Notes under the pieces: model-generated
Told to the model about the DNA's origin: nothing
What the model saw: only the letters and a program-made list of their open reading frames with translations
The model's database searches: none
DNA from: Nematostella vectensis
Lineage: Eukaryota; Cnidaria; Anthozoa; Actiniaria; Edwardsiidae
DNA: 64,000 bases
Assembly: GCF_932526225.1 (NCBI RefSeq)
Contig: NC_064037.1
Coordinates: 4,546,703-4,610,702 of the forward strand
Direction: 5' to 3'
Part shown: one piece after another, positions 54,254 to 64,000 of the stretch
How the letters are laid out: every line of letters begins with the position of its first letter
How positions within the stretch are numbered: the stretch's first letter is position 1
Program-made: the position numbers and the translations under genes

Positions 54254-57200
54254 CTAGTTTTTATTTTTCCCAAGCTCCCTTGTTATCTTCTCGAGAAGTG
54301 CCAAGTCTGGCGCCTCTCTCTTCTCTGACTGGGAAGGTCGCACATTCTCCCGAACTTGGTTGCGGTACCTGACTGGCTCCTTCTTCTTTCGCGCCGGTGC
54401 ATCGACCAGCTTGTCCAGCGGTATCGTCGCCCGCGGTGGCTTACTCGGTTCTGGGTCAAGAAAATTCTTTGGGAGCCTGACTTTCTTTTTCTTGTTGACG
54501 ACGACAATTTCTTCAGTGATCTCGCCGTCTTCATCGCCGTTCGCGCGCGGCTTTTCCAAGTCGTATTTTCTCGGCGAATAGCTCCTGTCGAACCTATCGG
54601 TCCTGGTCGATCGGCTCGGAGAGCTCTCGGTATTTATGCTTTGGCTCGGAGAGTACTCGGTGATGTTTCTTCGTGCCGACGTGTAATCGTATCGCCCGAT
54701 TCCTGGCGAAGTCCTTGTGCTTTCGGTTACTCGTTGTCTTCCTCCGCTGTCGACTACCTCACGGGTTGTCGTTGTTGTTTTTCCGTCCGGGCCGGAACGC
54801 CGAGTTGTTGAAACTTGCTGTTAACAAAAATGGTTACACGTCAATACTTGGTGTCATAAATCATTAGGATTGACTTTTGAAGCGAATCTTTCAGGGAGTA
54901 CCATTGAGATACAGAAAGTATCACTCAATTTTTGTTTATGAAGACATGTCAATAGTGCTACAAGTGCTTATAAAACAATAACTATATGGAATACATTAAT
55001 GCAGATGTCATCAGTCCAGTCGATAATGTGGTCTCAGTGGATGGTGGAAGATATTTTTGAACCTGTATCATGTTGAATCAAATAATTATAATTTTACTAA
55101 TCGTACTTTTCAGCAAGTAGAAAGTGTACCTGTACCTGAGAATGATTTCTTTCAAATTGGCAACTGTTTTATAGTTGTTATTTTATAATGAAAAAGGTGC
55201 TAACAGTCATCACAGCATTTTTATAAAAATACCTCCATCGAGCAGACATCTCGTAAACTATTAAGCCCAGTTTAAACCCAAGATGCAGACTATTTACACA
55301 GATGGATAAAATTTCACACGATCAGCATGAACCATATAATGATGAGGCTCTAAAAGAAAAAAACATCTTCAAGTTCTATTGATTTGAGCTCTGCTGAGAA
55401 CAACTCAACCAGAAAGGCACCTCACGAATACACGGAATTTTCTTCGACGATGCAATGTTGCAAGAGTGTCTCATTCGTGTACATCTTTCATCTTAAAACT
55501 ATGTGATCAAGTACAAATTCTTCCAAAAGCAGTCAAAGTTTATACTTATTGTTTACTCTGGTGTTATGTCACGCTTTATTAATTCCTATAAAATATTCTA
55601 AATTGCCTAAAGGAAAGAATCGTAGATTTTTTGTAACTCGGACAATGGAAATTACGACAATGTAAAGTTCCCTACAAGGGACACTATGGAGAATGTGATT
55701 GTAATCACAAAAGTTTGTCTAATGTTTTTTTTTTGCCACAGTGTTAGCAGATTCGAAACCTCAAGGAAAAAACGGGGCGTAGGTTAATCTGAATACTTGT
55801 TTTTACTTGCATATTTTGGGCTTGTATCACTCCCTTTATCAACTTACCGTTGTGGTGATAATTCGGCGTGACATGTCTGTATCTCCTGGGCCCTCTGAGC
55901 TTATAGAGTCGATATCAAGTGCTGAATTCTCAGAGTGAAGTTCCTGCGCTGTTCCCTTTCTCACAGTCTCACTCTCAACGATCCTTCTCGACTGATGCGA
56001 CACTGCAACTTCATTCGTCACCTCATCTGAGCGCCCCACTGCCTTATTTGGAGCCTGCTGCTTAGATCTAAACACTTCAAAATCAGCCAATAACTCTTTG
56101 GAAGCCGTTCTGGGTGGCTGCACCTCCACAGCTTTTCCGGTTTCTTGGGCTCTTCTAGTCTTTGTAAATTCAACAGAAGGGTCTTTCATCCGCACTGAGG
56201 GATCGTTGTTACCATCCGATGCCCACGCCGATACGCGTTCATCTACGTGTTCTGCGTTATCTGTATGTTCGGAGGTAACGGTTTTAGTCGTTCTTGTCGC
56301 TTTGTCGTCCGTAACATCTCTAGTCGTTGTCGTGACCGTTTTTCCATCACCGTTTGTGATCGTTGTGGTCGTCCTCATCTGCCATGGAAACAATTGTTAA
56401 GTGAGCAAAAAGGTCATAATTTTTTGTCTTATCGGACAATAAGAGTAAGAAAAATAACATCTTAGCTCAAAGTCAGTGTATGATACTGATCAAATTTGCA
56501 TAAGGGTTTCACAGCCCACAAAAACATGCGCCACGTATCAACAGACTTTTAAACATCCTACTAGTCTTTTGCTTTTTAGACGTCTGTTCTTGCATCAAGA
56601 GGCTCGTAATAGTCGGTTTAATGCTATAACCATGTCATTTGGTGACTTTTTATAGTAGTCATTGCTTCTATTTCATTGATAGAGATTTGTACATATGGTC
56701 GTCCTCATCTGCCATGGAAACAATTGTTAAGTGTGCAAAAAGGTTATGCGCGCGTTTGTATATAATTTTATTTTTTGTCTTATTGGACAATAAGAATAAG
56801 GAAAATAACCTCTCAGCTCAAAGTCAGTGTAGGATACTGATTAAATTTGCATAAGGTTTCATATCTAACGAAAACATGCGCCAAGTATCAACGAACTTGT
56901 GAACATTGTGCTACTCTCTTGATTTTTATACGTCCATTCTTGCATTTGAAAACAGGTTCGCCTCTTTTAAGAGGCTTAAAAATAGTCGGTTTAATGCTAT
57001 AACTGTCATTTGATGACTTTTTATAGTAGTCAACGCTTCTATTTCATTGATACGGAGTTGTACATATTATTTTTTCGAGTTGATATCCTAAAACCTGACC
57101 GTCAACGTGCTCAATTAAAGCAAAGACTCGCACGAGCTAAGCCCTGTTGCGCACGCTTAAGGCCTGGCTAAAATAGCAGACATGTCACATGCTACAATAC

Positions 57201-60200
57201 TTCTAGTTTAGCCAGGCCTTTCAACTCCAAAGTGAATTATTTCGAGCCTCCTTAACTAGGACTTCCTCGAATCCCGCCCCCCATCCCCCTCCCGTTTATT
57301 AGTGATTATTATTGCGAGTAGATTAGTACCGTGCGCTTTTCAATCAGGCCATTCTCCCTTGCTGTCCCACTCTGTCTTGGCAAGTCAGTCGTGTCTGTTT
57401 TCGGGGCGTGGTAAATAAGTTGCCGATGGACAAACCCTTCCCTGGCGGGCTTGTATGTTTCTTTCGTCGTTACATCAAACTCAAGTTCCTTATTCGCTTG
57501 ATCACGTTCACCAACTATCTCCCAGTATTTAAGGTCTTCGCTTCCTCGGTTGGAGAGATTCTCTCCTTGGTAGATCTCGGTTCCTTTCTCTCGGATATCC
57601 CAATTTTTCGGTCTAATTCCGTGTGTGGGGCGTGCCTGCTGCTCTGCTCTTCGCAACTGTTCTTTCTTGTCTGCCATTCCCTCCGAATCTGACGAACTAG
57701 AGGAAGTAGTGCCATCATCAGACCTTTGGTGCATCTCTACTTTGACGGGTAAACTGTCTCTGACTCTTGTTTCCTGGAAACCATCTGTACTATCTTGCCC
57801 AACCGTGACATCTACCATGGAAAAATGTTGCTTGTGAGCAGGACCATTATCTGTTTTGACTTGTTCGTCATTGGTGGTGGTGATCTTTGTAGGATATTGC
57901 AGCTTCATGTAGTCTGACTGATGAGGGAACTTAAGCTTTTCGTAATTGGACTCAGGCTCAGAGTGGGCCTGTTTGCCAACTCTACCAGTCTCGGTCCTTT
58001 TTTTCCTCTTCGCGTCGAAATCAACGGCAGCATAAACAGGTTCGTAATCATGATGAGATGAGCCTGGTAGCCCATTAGTGTGAAACTCAGCCTTTCTCAT
58101 TTTTGATCGCAGGTTTCCTTCCTCGTGATCCGAGTCTGACTCAGATGAACTTGAGTCACTACTGTCTTTCCTTCCAGGTATTTTCTTTGCGCCTTTTTTA
58201 TAGTCGACTGGCTCTGCGCCGTTTTGTGGAGACGTGTGCAGCTCGTTGACTGCACTTTGTGTCAATGTTCGGGTGACCACATCTTGGCGCTGAAGTTCTG
58301 GTCTCTGTTTATCAGGGGACTTTAAGACTTCAATGTCTTCCAGATCCAGGGATGTAATGTACTTAAAAAAGAAGAGTTTATACCCTTTAGTAACAGCAGG
58401 TTAAGGTGGATAGCAAACTCAAATCTCATTTGAGCGTGTGGAAGGGGTGCACTGAAAACTTCACAAGAGTCAGGGATGGTGAATTAGAAAGCTGGAGTAC
58501 CTCAATCACTAGGTAAGGTTGATGATAGAGCATATCCAGGGTCTTTTGAAGAAAGGAAGGGGAAGGTGGCAACATAGAAAACGTATGATTGTCCAGGCCC
58601 TATTTTGACACCCTTCCCTTCCACTTATATCTAGGGGCCCGCAATCGCGTTGAGTAATTACATCGCCCCCACTCACCAACAACTTCCCCAGACCATCGAC
58701 TACCCACTGTACCTAGGGGCGTATAGTAATAATATTTATTGTCCTAGTAATAATAAAGATGTCCTTAGTACTTCATCTACCCACTATTCTAACTTCAATC
58801 ATCACTTCGAACATAAATTAATAGTTTAGTGGGCCTACCTCAAGCTTCGGGTATTTGTCTCTACTCTTCCTCTTCTCGCTTGTAGTTGTCACGTCACGAG
58901 ATCCCGGTGAACTCTCGAGGCTAAGGTGGATAATTTGAGGCTCGCTGTCGGTAGTAATAACCTTGTCTACGTCTTCAGTGAATTCCTGCCTAGACTCAGT
59001 CGGCTCGGCCTCCAATCCATCAGTGACATACGAATCTACGGAACGCTCCGGATCACTGACTGATAAGTCAACGTGAAAAGGATCCCTATGCTCAAATTCG
59101 GACGTTTTATTCGCAGGAGATCTGTGTATATCAACCAGCCATATTCCGCTTCGTCGCTTTGGTGTCATGTCTGCATATTTCTCGCTCGTCTGTGACGATC
59201 CATCGGTGAAGTCCTCTTGACTTATGTTTCCAGGAATGGTGACTTTGACTCTCTTTGTGATGATGGTCTGTGTTAATGAGCGTTACGTAAGCTGTGTTAG
59301 TGTGTTAAAAGCATCAGTGTAGCAGGATTATCTTGATAAATATTATTTGGTTAATCAATAGAGTTTTCTGAACGTGGGCGCTTTCTTTCCCGCTATAACC
59401 ACAGAACCCCCATATCAGTAATTTAAGACAATACCTTGGTAAATGTATTCCGTCGCTGTGGGTCCTCTAGCTTACTCCAGTCTATCTCTGGCGAATTTTC
59501 CACTTGTTCCTCTTTCACCGTCTCAACGACCGCTGGTTCACTGTGTAATGATGGCTTATTTCTCCCTTGCACATCAAATGCAATGTCAACCGTACCGTCC
59601 ATCTTGTCTTTTGGCTTATCACCCTCTTTAACCTCCTCTAGCCAAGATGGAAGGTCAACAGATCGTTCTACATTTTGCACATTCACCTCTTCCTTCACTC
59701 TGTCTTTTTCCGTCTGTGGGGACATGTTTTTGGGTGAGTCCATCTTCTTCTCCCGCCCGACATCTTTCCCGTTCTTTTCGGTAGCACTTGCAGGTTTTTC
59801 ACCAGAACTTGTCTTTCTTGTCACGATAAGAATGTTTTTTCGTCCTGGTGAGGCAGGCATATCAGCCCAAGGTCCCGGCGCACTTTGGGTCGAGTCGGAT
59901 ACATCATTTTCTAAGTGCTTTTCTATATAAGGAGCGCCGTCCGCGGGCAGAGTTCTTGGTCGCATCCCCTGCTTTTGGCTCTGGAAGTCGTTCGCGGAAT
60001 GCTTTGTATCTGTGAGTGACACATCGACATGAAGAGGGCCTTTATTATGGTCAGATCCTGTTGGCGTCTTCGCTGGAGATTTCTCTACATCTACTAGCCA
60101 CTTCTGTGGTGTTGACCCGTCAGGGATGTCCTCTTGCCTTGCGTTTCCAGGAAGGTCGACTTTGACTCTCTTGGTGATGATGGTCTGTATTTATAATTGT

Positions 60201-62264
60201 TTACCTTGTTAGTTAGACAATAACATCATTTTTTTTAGAACACCATCTAAATAAATGATATTCTCTTTTACAAAAACTCTAAACGATTCCTATTAACCCA
60301 TTTAGCATCTAGCCTACTTGCCGGCTCTCATTCAGGTTTTTCGGAGACGTTTTGCTTTTGGCCGTTGGCAATCATGTGGTTCGCAAAAGGACGGGGCGCA
60401 CTTGGCCAGCTTGCGACTCCGCCTTCGCGCTTCAAGGACAAAATATTTCCGAATAACTCCAAGTAAAAACCGGCTTACAGGCAAATACAGCAGAGCTAGC
60501 AGCAAGCTAAGATCGTTGACAGTTCTTGTCTACCTTCTACCGTAACGTGTATTGTCTACAAATCCCTACACCCCATACCATCCCCCATACCTCCCCTTAA
60601 TGCACCCATTTGAGCAATATTACGTCCTTGTTTCGAGGAATGTCGAAAAACGTTTTGAATGCAAACATATTCCAAGAAATAGTTATTTTTGAGGGCGAAG
60701 AGGGGGGCTATTGTTATATTGTGCTACTTAAAGGGGCTATATCACCAGTTACGCATCTATCTAGCGCGAGCAGTTTTCAATGTATGGACCATGCTAAGGT
60801 TTGAAGCTCTAAGAGGCTGATGTGAGATTGTATAGGCTATAGCTTACTTCTATCTTTAAAGGGCGGTTTAAAGTCGGATCTTACATTTTTCTGAGAGGGG
60901 ATCGAACCCTCTGCATCCTCCTAGGTACGGGCCTGAGCCCATAAAGCAAAATCTACTATACGAAACCAAACAGAAGCTCATGTGGGAATTTTTATACTAT
61001 CTTCTTTTTTGTAGGTTTGTCGAATAAACCGTGGCCCACGAAGAGCTCCTTTAATTAAAGCAGAATTCTCTAGAACGATTCAGACAGTGGGGCAAACGTT
61101 TGTAGTTTTTCCAATCTCTACATCACCACCAATACCACAGTTACCCCATATCAGAAACCTGTAATAAGTCAATACCTTGGTAAATGTATTCCGTCGCTGT
61201 GGGTCCTCTAGCTTACTCCAGTCTATCTCTGGCGAATTTTCCACTTGTTCCTCTTTCACCGTCTCAACGACCGCTGGTTCACTGTGTAATGATGGCTTAT
61301 TTCTCCCTTGCACATCAAAGGCAATGTCAACCGTACCGTCCATCTTGTCTTTTGGCTTATCACCCTCTTTAACCTCCTCTAGCCAAGATGGAAGGTCAAC
61401 AGATCGTTCTGCATTTTGCACATTCACCTCTTCCTTCACTATGTCTTTTTCCATCTGTGGGGACACGTTTTTGGGTGGGTCCATCTTATTCCCTCGATCG
61501 ACATTTTTGCCGTCGCTAACAGCTGCAGGTTTTCCACCAGAACTTGTCTTTCTTGTCACGATAAGTACAACTTTTCCTCCAGGCGTCACGACTTTATTCC
61601 TGGGTCCCGTCTCTCCTTGAAGCGACTCGATTTTGTCTTCAGGTGAGATTAGTTCCTCTTCATTCGATGATCTTATCCTAGCATCTTCTCTAAATTCCTT
61701 GCCATTTTCCATTCTCTTCCCATTTTCTTTTTGCACATGTATTTTGCTTGTTTCGCGATTACCTGAGATATCCACCTCTTGGTTCCAATCTGTTATTCTT
61801 CCAGCTCTCTCGTCATGTTTATCTGCTTGTACTAACAGCACACCAGGGTGTCGCTGATCGCTCCTTGTGCGAGTAGTGCGAACCTCGGTCGTTGTAACCG
61901 TTTTCCCCCCTGGCCTCGTTTCTGTTCTAGTCTCCGTCGTTTTTGTCACTGACGTCACGCCACCAGCTTCACCAATTTCGTAAGTTTTCTTTTTACCAAA
62001 CCTCCACTTTTTCTTTTCGATTGTTGGTCCGCTTCCGTCGAGACTCGCCATAGACGCGGCCTTTTGTTTCCTTTTTTCCTTCTTAATTTTTCTCGTCTCA
62101 GTCGTTGCTCCAGCACCGTCTAGACTGCCCATTGAAGCAGCCTTTTCTTTCTTTTTGTCCTTTTTATGTTTCTTTTCATCTTTGCTGCTTTTCTTGGCCT
62201 TGTGTTTTTCCTCGTCCTCCTTTCCCTCGTGTTTGCTGCTTTTTCCTTTTAAAAATTTCAACAT
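54254..62264 (-). CDS. Large intrinsically disordered protein built of phase-0 exon modules, function unknown
   Basis: Six coding exons: 62264-61176, 60184-59435, 59267-58839, 58361-57330, 56378-55848, 54817-54254. Every length is a multiple of three and every junction is phase 0; the total is 1464 residues. The N-terminus is Lys-rich (MLKFLKGKSSKHEGKEDEEK) with KAASM.SLDG.G twice. The body is charged and low in hydrophobics, with no signal peptide or transmembrane segment. Repeated motifs at exon edges: GGKTVTTTEVR, GDGKTVTTTTRDV, PDGKTTTTTREV, and TIITKRVKVxxPGN at the start of exons 2 and 3. Exons 1 and 2 share an almost identical last 95 residues (VDLPSWLEEVKEGDKPKDK...NTFTK). Possibly cytoskeletal or scaffold-like; I do not recognise the family. 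The frame is open a little upstream of the ATG, and a TTATCAG acceptor-like site at about 62300 means an earlier 5' exon is possible. Confidence 0.8.
54260..54265 (-). terminator. AATAAA overlapping the last codons of the disordered-protein gene
   Basis: On the minus strand the end reads GGG AAA AAT AAA AAC TAG, so a canonical poly(A) hexamer lies inside the coding sequence, ending three bases before the stop codon. If used, the 3' UTR would be only about 10-30 nt. Confidence 0.4.
56369..57066. repeat. Tandem duplication covering the exon 5 acceptor of the disordered-protein gene
   Basis: 56369-56697 is repeated at 56699-57066 with about 40 bp of extra sequence and scattered changes. The shared block begins GTCGTCCTCATCTGCCATGG, i.e. 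on the minus strand the acceptor CCATGGCAG and the first 11 bases of exon 5. The copy farther upstream in the transcript is thus a decoy acceptor with only a fragment of exon. Confidence 0.85.
59423..61460. repeat. Near-identical duplicated exon ends, exons 1 and 2 of the disordered-protein gene
   Basis: 61176-61455 and 59435-59714 agree at almost every base, including the donor and some intron (CCCATATCAG, CAATACCTTGG). Upstream parts of the two exons are far more diverged. This points to recent duplication or gene conversion limited to the 3' parts. Confidence 0.88.
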
Positions 62265-64000
62265 CTTGGTGACTTGGTGACGATCTTCTAGCACTTCTAC
62301 TGATAAAGAGAAAACTATTTTAATTCGATATCCTCATTTTGCAAAAATTAACAAGATAAAACTCATAGGGGATTATCTGAGCGGCTCTAAGACAAGCGAC
62401 GAAAGGGGAAGGGGATTATCTGAGCAAACTTGTTGGGTAGGCAGTAGGTCAGTTATTGTCCTTACAAGATCGACAACACTTAAAGAGATTTAGTCATCCG
62501 CTTTATATTTTGTCCAAATGTTTGTTTACAGCGTTAATAATGTTGTAAAAATACAGACGTTTCGAGGCTACTGCCTCTTCATCAGTGTCTAAAAACAACT
62601 CTACTTAAATTTTAGTCAGCCGCCCTTGTTGTTGTTTTCACTCATTATCGGAAGACACATAGTGTGATGAGATCTCCAAACAAACATTTACACTTCATTT
62701 ATCAAATTCAGACCAATATCGCAATAGCTCGTCAAATTGGCCAGTTGAATTAACTGTTTAACACTTAGTTTTTGGCTAGCGTAACAGAAAGAGGTTGCAC
62801 TTGAAAAACCGCCACTCGGACTACTACATTCGTTGAGAACAAAGAATCCACTCGTTTATGTCGAAAAAACAAACAGATTAATTAATTTTTTTTTGGTTTA
62901 AACAATTTTAAGTTCATATCGTCCATCATCCGGTAGAATTAACCAATGAGGATTTAGTATAAAAAGGGTGTTTTTCACTAAAGCTGCTTATTGTGTCTAT
63001 TTTAGCATATTTCCGTATATTTTACTGTAGTATAAATTGCATTCTTTAAATACATTGCATTCTTTTAATAGTTAATCTTAAACCCCTGCGAACTTAATGT
63101 TAAAATTGTGTTGTTATAGATTTGTCTTTTCAAGAGTTGTTTTGTTTGTCGTTTCGCATCGATAAACAAACCTGTCCAACCCTATCCAATTGATATAAAT
63201 TATCTTTAACGCGTGCTCGTAATTCATAACAACCCCTCCCGGTAATTGCCAGTTGCATCCAGAGTTTTCTGATTTTTCTCGACAATTATGTAAAATATCG
63301 TAGAATCACCCGCTGTTGTTAGCATTATACACATACTTCTAGAGAATTCAGCCACGCAAGCATACGATCAGTCATTGGACAATCTAGCGCCAAGCATTCA
63401 TGCAAGGAAATAGTCGGAATATTAGCTTAACTAACTAGCTTGAAATGCTGAAAAAGCGTTTTATTTATTTATGGTGTCTGTGAAAGACTGACAAAGCCTA
63501 CTGCAACAATGATAAAAATGATTTTCATATTTAAAAATATCTGTTTTTAGAATCGTGACCCAAAAGGGGTGTCCAGTGTGTTATAAGAGCGCCGATAAAT
63601 GATGAATAATAGTTAGCTCATCAAAATACTTAAGCTCTTTGCATAAAGACCTGGTTTATACACTCTTGCACATTTTCAAAGGCGATTAAAATCTCAATAA
63701 GTGAACTGGTATCACGCAATGTGATAATACCAACAACATATGTTAGCCCACGAGATAATGAATATTTATTGTTTTGATACTAGGTCATTAATCGAGATTC
63801 TCGAAACTGCGCAATCACAGCTTTCTCAAAAGGCATTTTGCGATGACTATTTTGCAATCACCACAAAGGTGGAAAAATATGGTTGTAGCCTCACAAGGAC
63901 CAACGTTATAATCAAAAGAACGAAAATGTAAAACAAAAAGGTCGTTATGTTTCCATATGGTTGTGTAATAAAAAGGACTTTTACTATAGCCTATACTAAC
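62265..64000. other. Upstream region of the disordered-protein gene
   Basis: AT-rich, with no exon recognised. It should contain the promoter and any 5' non-coding exon. A hammerhead-like motif lies at 62556-62585. The open frame at 63740-63931 shows no known domain. Confidence 0.5.
62556..62585 (-). ncRNA. Hammerhead-ribozyme-like motif, probable Penelope-type retroelement relic
   Basis: The minus strand reads CTGATGA, then a perfect 5-bp stem GAGGC/GCCTC with loop AGTA, then GAAAC and GTC. The bases just outside (ACA before, TGT after) pair as the start of stem I. This is the complete conserved hammerhead core with the near-absent stem III described for hammerheads of Penelope-like elements. 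No reverse transcriptase frame is nearby, so it is a fragment. Cleavage activity is not shown. Confidence 0.55.

Noticed and set aside
59436-61620. Plus-strand open frames of 147-164 residues opposite the disordered-protein gene
   Set aside because: Antisense shadows. They recur identically in both duplicated exons and have no spliceable continuation or known domain.

Overview
The window is animal nuclear DNA: AT-rich, with many short GT-AG introns and one gene about every 7 kb. The gene set (exportin-2, carboxypeptidase D, INO80 subunit B, DNA polymerase delta p12, AIP, GNL2, AKR7) is metazoan. The compact introns and the dense, diverse small DNA transposons suggest an early-branching aquatic invertebrate, most likely an anthozoan cnidarian such as a sea anemone. 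The species is an inference, not a reading.

Layout. 1-2074 (-): first two coding exons of exportin-2 (CSE1L), running off the left edge. 2709-11704 (+): a nine-exon, four-domain carboxypeptidase D, divergent from CSE1L. 11705-16544: gene-poor, holding two head-to-tail copies of a 1.2 kb element with inverted termini (14018-16393) that ends about 150 bp before INO80B. 16545-21680 (+): INO80B, ten exons. 23084-24734 (-): POLD4, four tiny exons that a plain ORF scan misses, convergent with INO80B. 25463-28852: a 3.4 kb foldback-type element. 29422-31197 (-): AIP. 31417-42635 (+): GNL2, 21 exons, divergent from AIP with 219 bp between start codons; its introns carry a 26-bp minisatellite and several transposon relics. 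44410-53286 (+): AKR7-type aldo-keto reductase, 12 exons. Its first intron contains an immunoglobulin-domain membrane protein gene with one frame break; its third intron contains a 2.4 kb long-TIR transposon with a decayed ORF; its fourth contains a LINE tail. 54254-62264 (-): an unrecognised, disordered, repeat-built protein of about 1464 residues whose six coding exons are all phase 0. 62265-64000: no gene seen, but a hammerhead-ribozyme-like motif.

The genes are not a pathway. Most are housekeeping: nuclear transport, prohormone and secretory processing, chromatin remodelling, replication, Hsp90 co-chaperone, ribosome assembly and aldehyde detoxification. CSE1L/CPD and AIP/GNL2 are head-to-head pairs that probably share promoters.

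The most unusual signals are: the four-domain CPD with two pseudo-enzyme domains; three genes in which a tandem duplication covers a splice junction; the nested Ig gene; a transposon linked to an orphan protein family; and the modular phase-0 gene with near-identical duplicated exons. Reading frames were checked by hand: exon lengths of CPD, INO80B, POLD4, AIP, AKR7 and the unknown gene sum to whole codons. One GNL2 exon end is uncertain by one base.
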